Below, in pieces: positions 12,631 to 22,400 of a stretch of 64,000 nucleotides of DNA (the stretch's first letter is position 1; every line of letters starts with the position of its first letter). A program made the position numbers and the translations under genes. The DNA lies in the NCBI GenBank assembly GCA_004335835.1, contig RWJK01001375.1:1-64000 (forward strand), written 5' to 3'. The notes below the pieces were generated by a model, which was not told where the DNA came from, made no database searches, and was given only the letters and a program-made list of their open reading frames with translations. This DNA comes from Scenedesmus sp. ARA3. Taxonomy: Eukaryota; Chlorophyta; Chlorophyceae; Sphaeropleales; Scenedesmaceae.

Positions 12631-12721
12631 GAGGCAGTGGCTGGGCTTCAGGTCTCTGAGGACATCACCCCAGCTAGACCACAGCAGCAGCAGCGGCGGC
12701 AACGGCAAGGCCGGCAGCCGC

Positions 12722-12753
<32 letters not shown>

Positions 12754-13271
12754 CCTGTTGTTCGCCAGGGTGAGCCTGGCTGGGCGAAGCAGGTGTGGCT
12801 GTGGTGCCAGCAGGAGGGAGCAGCACTTGAGCGCTACAGCCAGGGCGAAGTAACAGAGCTGCTGGCTGCTGCTGCTGCTGGCGGGCAGGCGCTGCCACAG
12901 GAGCTTTCCCAGCTGATTGCAAAGAGGTAGGCTGTGAATCAAGGTGCTGCATGCCCAGTGCTGCTTGAATGGCAGTATGCTGCAGGAGCCTTCCGAGCTG
13001 ATTGCAAAGAGGTGTGTGCTGTTGTGAACAGCTGGCCAATTGGGGATGCCAAGTGCTGTATTCAAACATGCACTGTGTCCAGCATGCACTTCGAGACGGC
13101 TGCTTGGTGGCATTGTCAGGCACCAGAGCAGCTACGGTGGATGGGCTGTTGACAGGTCACAGGGTCAGCGGCTACTTTCACTTTCTGTGTGGCTCGTGCT
13201 GCTGCTCACCTAGCAAACATGTGTATGCACGCAAACCTGCACCCAATTCTGGCCTAGCTGCCTGTATTCCC

Positions 13272-13330
<59 letters not shown>

Positions 13331-13380
13331 NNNNNNNNNNNNNNNNNNNNNNNNNNNNNNNNNNNNNNNNNNNNNNNNNN

Positions 13381-13433
<53 letters not shown>

Positions 13434-14253
13434 CTGCTGCTTCCCCCAAGCAGGGAGGCATCCATAGCTTTGGTTGATGCCTTGAGCAGTAAGGACGAGG
13501 CAGCTGCCTTGGAGCTGCTGCGGCAGGTCCCTGCTGCCAGCAGGCTGGCCTGGGTGCGCGACAGCCGCAGTGGCGGCTACCCGGCACATGTTGCGGCATG
13601 GCACGGGCTGGGAGGGTTCGTTAAGCCCCTGGTGGAGTTGCACGGTGCGTGGCAGAGTGAATCAGAACAAGTTTGATGTAGGGAGAGAGGCTTGGAGAGA
13701 GACGAAGAGAGGGAGTTGAACAGATGTGTTGTGTATGCTAGTTGCTAGTTGAGGCTGTGAAGCCTATCACTTGTTGCAGGTCTCAGCAACCTGCACACTG
13801 CAACAAACACGTGTGCCTTGGCGTGGCCCTGCCCTCATCCAGCGTCACAACCAGCCTGCACATGAACCTGGCTTCCACCTTCAAGGGCAAAGTATAACGT
13901 CATATAATATTGCCTGCATCAACAAAAGCAACATCAGCTGTGTCCTGACTGTGTGCTGTGCAGGCGTGGCCATCCTGCAGCAGCACGACATGGCACGCAA
14001 CACCCCCATCAGCCTGGCGCAGCAGCGGGGCCACACGCAGCTGGCAGCAGAGCTGGAGCAGCTGCGGCAGCAGGCACTAAGCAGTGGCACTGCTTGTAGC
14101 AGCAGTGGTAGTAGCAGCGGCGGTGCAGGTGGCAGGGCTATTGCGGATAGCGCTGGTGCGGGCAGAGGCTTTGGCAGGGGACGCGGTGCAGCAGCAGCAG
14201 CAGGGAGCGGTATAGGTACAGCTTCACACACAGCAGGCGACCCTGAAGCCTGA
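11056..14253 (+). CDS. R3H-domain and ankyrin-repeat protein with YVPPHLR motif
   Basis: Exons 11056-11388, 11639-11757, 12033-12126, 12418-12926, 13454-13644 and 13964-14253 give 511 residues. The N-terminus carries YVPPHLR (11095-11115), the motif of the DDX3 N-terminus that binds eIF4E there, followed by an 18-Gln run. Exons 3-4 form an R3H domain: LPAHLSKRERAIWH, with the R-x3-H signature, then HSES/GIGESRFLQIR across the junction. Exons 5-6 look like two ankyrin repeats (GGYPAHVAAWHGLGGFVKPL; RNTPISLAQQRGHTQLA). The C-terminus is Gly/Arg/Ala rich. R3H binds single-stranded nucleic acid and ankyrin binds protein. Inference: a cytoplasmic mRNA-binding or translation factor. The second exon's donor is ambiguous between 11747 and 11757; only 11757 keeps phase with exon 3. 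Confidence 0.82.
11284..11337 (+). repeat. (CAG)18 encoding polyglutamine
   Basis: Pure CAG run inside exon 1 of the R3H/ankyrin gene; read as Gln in the coding frame. Confidence 0.97.
11730..11885 (+). repeat. Duplicated exon 2 donor region
   Basis: The segment cagacttccctgcaggtgac with following aggtg occurs at about 11732-11760 (end of exon 2) and again at about 11855-11883 inside the next intron, after a CAG run. Each copy carries two GT donors, so the intron holds a second possible 5' splice site. Confidence 0.85.
13273..13440 (+). repeat. Long (CTG)n tract with 50-N assembly gap
   Basis: Uninterrupted CTG units at both sides of 50 Ns (13331-13380), within the intron preceding the first ankyrin exon, whose acceptor is only 13 bases beyond the run. 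The true repeat number is unknown. Confidence 0.97.
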
Positions 14254-14287
14254 CCAGCTGCAGCGGTGGCAGCAGCGGAGTCACAAG

Positions 14288-14445
14288 CAGATGGAGCAGC
14301 TGCGGCAGCAGGCACTGAGCGGCACGCTGGCAGCAGCAGCAGCAGCAGCAGGCGGTGGAGCAGGTGGTGGGCCTGTTGCAGCTGGTGCCTGTGCTGGAAG
14401 GGGGGTTGTGAAAGGTCGAGGAGCAGCGGCAGCAGCAGCAGGCCG
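14288..14445 (+). repeat. Decayed duplicate of the terminal exon tail of the R3H/ankyrin gene
   Basis: Reads MEQLRQQALSG then Gly/Ala and GRGVVKGRGAAAA, parallel to LEQLRQQALSSG and GRGFGRGRGAAAA at 14055-14205 in the last exon. It lies 35 bases after the stop codon, so it is probably 3' UTR produced by tandem duplication. Confidence 0.85.
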
Positions 14446-15113
14446 CAGTGCAGATGCTTACAGCTTGCTTACAGCCGCAGCAGTGCCGCAGGCTGCTGCA
14501 GGCACAGTGCCGCAATGCATTTACATGCAAGCATGCGCCCGTACGCAAGCCTACAGCCTGCCCAAAAACACCAACAATCAGTTCGCGCGTCTTTTCTGCT
14601 TGGTGTTTTGAATCTGCTTGGTGTCTTGAAGGGCTCGTGCTGGCATCATTGTAGCTCGCCAGATGGACAGCCATGGCATGGTTGGGTTGGCCAGCCCGGC
14701 TGAAGGCCGCCAGCTGCTGATGCTGCCTGTTGGCCAGATGGCCCTGCAGGCACTCCGAAACACATTATTATCAGCAAAATCTACTGGTTGAAAGTACAAC
14801 GTGGCAGCGCTCCAGGAGGCTGCTTGTTTGGCAAGCTTCTGAAGTATGGTCGTCGATGGCAACACTTCGTCCAACGTTGTACGAGGTGGCAATGCAGTGG
14901 AAGTGCAGTCAACGAGGAGCACCGCAGTGGAAGGCAACTGTGCCATCGTATATTTATACCTGTGGTGGCCTAAGCAAGCTTGCTGTTTCAAATCATACTT
15001 ACGAACACAACGCGGCTAGCCTACGTTTTCTCGTCCCGCTTTACACCGCGTGCGCTTGCACCAGCCTGCACCTGCTTCACTCTGCGGCGCATTCACCAGT
15101 ATAAGAACACGTT
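14446..15113. other. Intergenic, no gene seen
   Basis: 3' flank of the R3H/ankyrin gene and upstream region of the small secreted-protein gene. A TATA-like tatatttata lies at about 14949-14958, some 155 bases before the next ATG. Confidence 0.5.
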
Positions 15114-15775
15114 ATGGCCTACACTATCACCAGCTGTTTGTTGGCGGTCCTTCTGCTCCTCGCCTTCAGCGCACAAGCAGCGATAGTGCGCTCGGGCCCA
15201 AAGGCGTTGGAGACTGGCTGGTCCAACGGCAGGCAGCCAGCCGAAAAGCCTGCAGCAGCTCTGCATAACGGCAAATGTCATAACGGGTCCTACATCCAAA
15301 GCTGGACCATCGGCGAAGGCAACGTCAGCACCACAGCTGGCCCACTGCTGTCAATCGTCTTCATTCAGGCACGCTGCAGCAACGGCGCGCCGGCAAATTG
15401 CTTGCCCCCATCACAGCAGGAACTGCAGCATCTGTCAAGCATGACAACCGCAGCGACAGCGGATTGTCCTCACCATCAGGCTACCCCTGCTCCAGGATCC
15501 TGGGCTTCAACAGTAATGGCAACTGCATGATTAACTTTCTGGGTGTGGGGCAGCGGGTGGCAACCTCTGCTGAAGGCACTCCACTGAAGGTCAACTGCAC
15601 CGGCATCCCGCCATCTCACGTGGCTGTGGGCTACTCAGCATATACTGGCGATGCTGTGGATGCCATTGACTTAAAGATGGCAGCAGTACCAAAGAAGAAC
15701 AGCGCTGTTGCTGCCACAACAGGTCCAGCAGCCATGTCAGCAGCACTGCTGGCAGCGGCACCTGCGGATCCATAG
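15114..15775 (+). CDS. Small secreted protein, beta-prism/jacalin-like in style, with an apparent frameshift
   Basis: ATG 15114 begins a clear signal peptide (SCLLAVLLLLAFSAQA) and then CHNGSYIQSWTIGEG and LLSIVFIQARCSNG. This frame stops at 15530. From about 15390 the conserved-looking sequence continues in another frame (LAPITAG, SGLSSPSGYPCSRILGF, HVAVGYSAYTGDAVDAIDL) to the stop at 15775. The motifs recall jacalin or VMO-I-type beta-prism domains only weakly, so the family is a guess. Joining needs either a one-base frameshift near 15385-15400 or a 56-base intron (15324-15379), which would remove the best-looking strand. An AATAAA lies at 15811. It could be a sequencing error, a recent pseudogene or a spliced gene. 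Confidence 0.6.
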
Positions 15776-17765
15776 ACAGCAGCAACGGCATGAAGCAGAG
15801 TCGCTTGCCAAATAAAGCATATGCACTTGCATGTGCCTTGCTACCTTCAGCCTGGGGGCTTCAAGCCTGACTGAACTCGTCAGCAGTCATTGCTAGGGCT
15901 GATGGTAACATGATGATGAGCAGTCATTGCTAGGGTTTGGTTGGTAAGTGGAAATCAGATGTTAGGTTGATGTTGGGTTGTGTGATGTGCAGAAGTTGCG
16001 AGCTTGATGTCACCACTGCAATGCGCCGTGTGTTGCCCGGCGCAGTGTCTTTGCGTTGGAGTGCTTTTTCCAAAAAAAGTTTGCATTGGAATGCTTGATG
16101 TTGCCTATGGTTTGTACACTGAGTCTGACTTACCAGGAGCGGGGGAGGGGGGGGTTATATTTTTGTGCCAGGGGGGAGTAGGCCGCTGACGGCGTGCCTG
16201 CGTTATTGTGTTGGCTAAGATCAGGCTGGCAACAGTAGGACAACATTGCCAGACAGCCACTTGTGCACATATTCTAGAACTTGCAGCCTGCCAGTGCTTC
16301 TCAGCACAAGGCGCAGTGGCAGGAGTTGTGTCGGCAGTGATGGAAGCTAATAGGAGTTATAGAAGGAGTTGTGAGGAGTTGGAGCCAAGACAACAGACGC
16401 AACTGGTCATGTGTGGCAGTGTGTGCTCGGAGGTCGCGCGACAACGGGGCTTAGCAGACAGTGCACCCCATTCTTGGGACATGTCCATGTGTACTGTACA
16501 GTTACATGTAACTGCAACATGTAGGCTTGCGTCTTTGTTCGTGGCGGTGCGTGTTGACACAAAATGCGATTATAACAGACAAGATTGCTACACTTGACAA
16601 TTGTGTATCAACGATCACGCTAGCTTGAATGGGCTTGAGTGAACAGGTGCCGAAGTGAAACGGATTGCAGCAACTGGTTTGCAGCTGCGCCAACAGGGCT
16701 GGAGCCTTGTGTGAGCCAGCATGCAGCTGCCACATCACCTTTGTTGTTCAACATGTGAGTTACAGCTTGTGCCGGTTTAAAAAAATTGTCAACAGGTACT
16801 GATCTGCAGATCTGGTCTATACCAGTGGTGAACCATCCCAGTGACGGCAACAGTTCATGCAACAGCTGCAGTGTGGCAGCACTGCAAGCAGAGCCTCACC
16901 CACATTCAGACGTCAGACTGTTGACAGCACGTGCGTGTGTGCATATGCAAGCTTGCAGTATTTGCAAGCCCCGAAACCATGCTTTGATACATGCATCCGC
17001 AGTGGTGAGCAAGAACCGGTTTTCAAGCCGTGAGTGCAAAACCACAGCTTGCCGCAACACCATACCCGGCCATGCCCATGGGCTACAGCTGCACCTGCTC
17101 ATGTGGGCAAGCACATGTGCGTCATCCTCATCAAACTAATCATCAAGCCATAGCATCAACGCCATCGGCCCCGCGCCCCAAGCACATGTGCTTGGCCACC
17201 CAGCACCAAACATGTAACAGTGAGGACAGCTGCACGCGCTTGACACCGCGGCAGCGCTGATAACGCAGCTGAACATGACGTACAGCAAAAGTCCCCGTCA
17301 CCTGTAACTCGGGGCAGCACCACTCAGCCTTCGAGTCGAGGGCTTGATGTGACATTTTCAATTAATGTCCTGTCACAGCGGCGCAAGAGTTGCAGGTGTC
17401 ACTGAGATTCCTGTGCGCTGCTGTTCACCTCACAGGAGCACCAGCACCACTTACAACGACCAACGCAGCCGCCGCAGTCTTCGCTGGGCGTCAGCAACAC
17501 CACGACGCAATGGCAGGCGGCAAGAAAACGCAGATACTAATGGCATGATACAGCTGCGGCATAATTGAATGGATGTCTCTTCACAAGATGCAACACTGCA
17601 CATTTGAAAGGCAACAGGGCCAATTCTGACAAACAGCAGGCACCTCGGCATACCGGCAAACAATGACAAAGAGTGCACTTCGTGCATCGTACCAGCTGTT
17701 GAAGCGGCAACGGCATTGTCACCGAGGCATCACCTTCACTGTTGAAAATATAGCAGGGCTAGGTT
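15776..17765. other. 2 kb without a recognisable gene
   Basis: No exon chain with conserved sequence was found on either strand. It contains a short duplication (gagcagtcattgctagggct near 15880-15935), a G-run at 16141-16178, and a TTACA at 17451-17455. The TTACA reads TGTAA on the minus strand and could be the poly(A) signal of the DCN1-like gene. Confidence 0.5.
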
Positions 17766-18643
17766 CTAGTTGAAGCCCAAAGCATCAGTGACTGTGCACT
17801 GCATCATGGCGATCACACTGCTAGTGCGCCGCATCTCTGCCTCACTGCGGACATGCCCGTGCTGAAGCGCATGCGCGCTACTGGGATGCAGCGGCGGGTG
17901 GCCCGGCATGTGCTGCTGCTGCTGCTGCTGTCCCGGCAGCGCAACCGACAGCTGTTGCTGCTGCTGCTCAGAAGCTGCATCCATGGACATGTCCATGCTG
18001 CTGCCGCTGCTGGCACGGTACATACTGCTGCCCACGGCCATGCCAAGGCCCTGCTGCTGCTGCTGTGCTGCTAGCCCCGCCCCTGTCAAACCAGCCTCCC
18101 TGAACGCTAAGCCTGCGGGGGCAGGCATACACGCGCTCTGCATAGCTGCAGGCATCCTTGCCTGGCCGACTGGTGCAGGCGGGCCCATCGCCTGGCTGCT
18201 GCCGCTGCTGCTGAAAGGCCCTGACCAGCCAGCTTGCTGCTGGCTGCTGGGTTGGCTGCTGGCTGCTGCTTGCCCAAACTGCGGCACACTGCCACCTGCC
18301 GGCGCACCTACAGCGCGCCTGCTGCTGCTGCTGCCGCTGCGGATGCCGCTGATGTCTCCTGCTACGCCACCAGTTGGAAACACAGCCGATGGCAGCTGGC
18401 CGCCTATGCCTGCTGAGTTGGCAAGCGCAGGTGGCCACGTGCCGGCTGTGCTGCTACTGCTGCCGCCTGCATGCACACCTCCAGGTGCTGTTCGCAACTC
18501 CTGCTGCTGTTGTTGCTGCATTGCTCCAGCATCCGCCATTGCATCCCCCTGCATTGGATCCTCGCTGCTCCGCCTGCCTTGCATTGCGGCGTCCCCGCCC
18601 ACATCCGGCCTGCAAGCGCTGCTGCCTGCCATTTCTTGGCTGC

Positions 18644-18678
<35 letters not shown>

Positions 18679-21035
18679 GGCTCATGCTCTGAAAACCGCA
18701 CACGCTTTGCTGTTAGCATGGTGCGGTGGCTAACTGGCGACATAGACATGCTGCTGCCTGCTGCTGCGCCACTGCTGCCAGTCTCTGCCAGTGGCAGCTG
18801 CTGCAGCTGGTCTGCCACCTCAAGCACATCTGGAGGCCGGCGCTTGCTGCAGGGGCAACAAACAGGCACGGCAGTAAAGACACATGCAGGCATGTGAGCA
18901 AGAAGATACCGCAGGTACAGAGAGAAAGCCAGCTTCAAACTAGATTGTTTGCCCTAGACCTGGCAGTGGTGATATATGCAGCACAAGCACCTAACGTTCG
19001 CGTTCTGTCTCAAGTACTGCAGTTGGCGCCGGCCCGCACTCCAACAAACAAAACAACACGCTGCCCACGTGTGAGCGTGTTGCGCTGTGTTGACCTGCTA
19101 CCTTCTGCTGGCATTAGGACCCAGCTGCTGCTGCACGCCCTCACCTGCCGCTGCGTGGCGAGACAGCTGTGATGGTGCGGCATGCCCAAGGGCTCAGGAT
19201 GTCCAGCGGCTCAACCGACAGCTGCGCAGGCCTGCGCAGTCACATATATATTAAGTGACATGATGCAGCAGCAGGGACAGCAGGAGCAGCAGCAGTGCAC
19301 ACTTCAGCGACTCAACAAGAGGCGCTGCAACCAGTCACAAGGACCACCACAAACCGCCAACAACTGGCAAGGCACCTTCTTGAGGCATATTCTGTGCAAC
19401 ATGCATTAGCCGTCTGCAGCCCGCCAAGTAGTGACAACACAACCATGCAATGCGTTTTGAAACAGCTGTGCCACATGTCACAATGTCTAAACACCTTGCC
19501 TCATCATGCTCGACACACTGGTGCAGCTGCATCCTCTCCACACCAGTTCTGTTGCTGCCGGCGCGCAGGTATGCCTGCACCTGACTGCATCCACATGCAC
19601 AACCAAGCCGCTGCTGTGCGCGCACCTGTGCCGCCTGCTGCCCTTGATGTGCTCTACAAAGTCGTCCAGCAGCACCGGCCATGCGCTGGCTGGGTCATAA
19701 TTGCTCAGGTCCTCGTGCACAGTGCGGCTGAAGTCAAGCACCTGATGGAAGCAGCAGGAATGAATGCAGCAGCACAATAGGCATTCCACGTTGTTGGTGC
19801 GGCATGTGAGCGTCGCTGTGTGTCAACTGCCACACACTTGGGCTTCGAGGAACGCGGGACGCCTGCTTGACAGTAATCACACTACACAGATTCACTGCAT
19901 TCAGCAGAGGCAACGCAACACATGAAACAAGGCATCTGCAGGCGGCGTGTGTTGAACCGGACCCTCAGCAACAAGCTGTACTGCTGCTGCTGTGCGCACC
20001 TGGCGCCACGTGTCCTCCAGCACCACATTAGCCTTGTGGTGTGAGCTGACGTAGCTGCACCAGCGCTCCAGCAGCCTGAAGCGCCCACACAACACCAGCT
20101 GCCATGCTGCGAGTGCCGTGCCAACCTGCAGCAGCACCAGGAGCATCACGATATACAAATGGAAGCTGATGCCAAGGCATAGCAGCTGTGCCAGTGAAAA
20201 CGCTTGCCGCTGCCAAGGCCTTCCTGCAAGGTCAGGCTGGTCACCATTGCTTAATGCAGCTCCTGCTTCAGCAGCAGCTGGCAGCCAATGCAGTACTAGG
20301 TGACACTAGACCGCCGACAGTGAGCAGGTTTGCAGAAGCTAGGCCCCAGCTAGCAGCACAAGGGCTACACTGGGCTGCATTGTACTGGCTCAGATGGCAC
20401 ATGCAACGCGGCTCACCTGCACGTTGCGCTTGCCAGGCTCTCTGCAGATGAAGTACACAAAGCGGTAGAAGCTGCTGAACACCTCCTGGCTCATGCCCTG
20501 CGCAGCAGCAAAAGCAACACGGTTGGCGCTTGCAGGACTTCTGCCAATCTCCTTGCAGAAGCTGTTGCAGCACAGCCTTCATAGGCTGAGGCTGCATGTC
20601 GTCCCGAGTTCAAAGCTGGACCCAGCACATGGTAGCCAACACTCACCTGCCAGTTTATTTGGCCGCCATATTTCTGCAGCAGGTGCAATGCAGCGTCCCT
20701 GCACAGCAACGAGAGAGGTGAGCATCCCTGGCCAGAGACAGCACAGCTCTGCTGCTCAGCCAGCACCTGCTCTGTCAAGTCCACGCACCCGTACACGCCA
20801 CGAGCCTGCAGCTGATCCGACAGATGGGAGAGACGAGCCTTGTTGCTTTGGCTTGATGGATCCCGCAGCGCGCCTGCATGCATTGAGCCATGTGAACAAT
20901 GCACCTGTGTCGAGGGCCGTGCTGTGCATGCGGCATCCGCAGCTCACCTGCAAACTCCTCATACGCCTGATGAAGCATGTTAAACTCCCCAGAGACATGT
21001 GAAGCGGTGTGGCCTGCCTGTGAAGGCGGTGCCAT
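17766..21035 (-). CDS. DCN1-like (DCUN1 domain) cullin neddylation factor with long Gln/Ser-rich tail
   Basis: Exons 21035-20948, 20873-20647, 20497-20417, 20125-20000, 19741-19626 and 18846-17766 give 572 residues. Residues about 106-213 match the DCUN1 (PONY) fold: [79 protein letters not shown]. Family members bind UBC12 and the cullin winged-helix domain and speed NEDD8 transfer. The N-terminal 105 residues are divergent and show no UBA. The last exon joins in phase 2 across a 779-base intron and adds a 360-residue low-complexity tail with KRVRF (18707-18693). That tail is an inference from phase; a shorter isoform ending inside the intron is possible. An alternative start is ATG 21071, same frame. 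Confidence 0.85.
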
Positions 21036-21387
21036 TTCAATCGGGCTAGGACATTGCGCTATGCTGTGCATGGTGCCATCAAACAATTGAAAGGATACAG
21101 CACAACCAGATAAGCAAGTTGCAGCGCTCGCAGGGCGTCTACAGAAGAACAAATGCAAAATGAAGCACTGTTAATAACCTTGTTAGGCTTGGAACCTCAA
21201 GAAAAGCCACAGATATGTAATTGTTTGTCTTGCAACATATTGGTCACCACCATCGTAGCAGTGGTTGAACAGTTTCAGTAGTCGGTGTGTGCTTGTCGCA
21301 ACGCAGCAGGCACGTTGGTGTTTCGTTCTGCATCTCTCCTTTTGTGAGGTTCCTTTGCTATCTGAGACTCGTAGCACTGGCTGCAAC
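21036..21387. promoter_or_regulatory. Divergent promoter between DCN1-like and RING-H2 genes
   Basis: About 350 bases between opposite start codons. The region is locally richer in A/T (for example around 21150-21250) than the flanking coding DNA. Confidence 0.5.
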
Positions 21388-22369
21388 ATGGTGGACTTGC
21401 GAGATGAAGATGATGTGAAGTATTTCACCCCTGCAGGGCCTATAAGGCCTCTGAAAAAGAAGAGGCAGCAGCATGTTGAATTCATTGATCTACGTTCACC
21501 AACAGCAGCGGAGGGTGAGGACTTCTGAGAGCCTTGTCTGGTTCCAAGGGCCCCCAAACAGCACTGTCGGTAGCTTCCGGGCTGCGCATGCATGGCGCAA
21601 TGAGCAGCTAATGTTGTCGTCAGCTCATTGAGCTCGTGCGCCTAGTTGCCTGGGCCCGTTGCTGCCAACTGTTGTTCTGACTGTGCCTGTTCACCTGTTG
21701 CTGGTGCTGTGTGCCTGCAGGTCCTGCGCCTTTGGACAGGCTTGGACTGCCTGTATTGGACACCAACAACATGGCTCAGCCTCAGCTACAGTTGTGTGCA
21801 CAACCCTCTGTGGAAACCACAGTCGAGGAGCTTCAGGTAAGCAGGCTATGTGGCTGCAGCTGCTTCATAGAAGCTGTTTGGCAGTGCTGTCTTTATCACC
21901 TCACCTGATGCTGCTTCTCAGCATGGAGCTGCTCATGTGGTGTAAGTTGTTGCTTATCTCAACAACAGCAACGCTCTTGTTGGCGGCCTGCAGTAATTTC
22001 CTGTCATGCAAATGCGCAGAGAGTACCAAGCAGCACTGCTTAGCGTGCACTCGACATTGCGGTGTGTGCGCACAGTTGTGCTTTTGCTGCCGCCAGGCAC
22101 TACTTTTTCAATGCTTGTATGTCAAATGCATCCGATGCTGCATTGCAGTTGCGGCACGCGCACATTTATGCGTGCATGTACTGCTCACTGGCTGTGTGTC
22201 AGAGCTCATCACTATGCTTCGGGTGTCGGCTGCTGCTTGTGTGCCTGCCATGCGCTCTGTCGTGCTGTGTGCCGCAGGCTGCACCCCGCCCGCAGCAAAG
22301 CCTCAAGCGGCTGTGGGGTGATATGCAAGGTGGGCAGGAGCAACAGCTGCAGCAACCGCCACAACCGCA

Positions 22370-22400
<31 letters not shown>

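Noticed and set aside
17908..18897. 329-residue plus-strand open frame
   Set aside because: Shadow of the Gln/Ser-rich DCN1-like tail exon; Cys and Leu runs arise from CTG reading.
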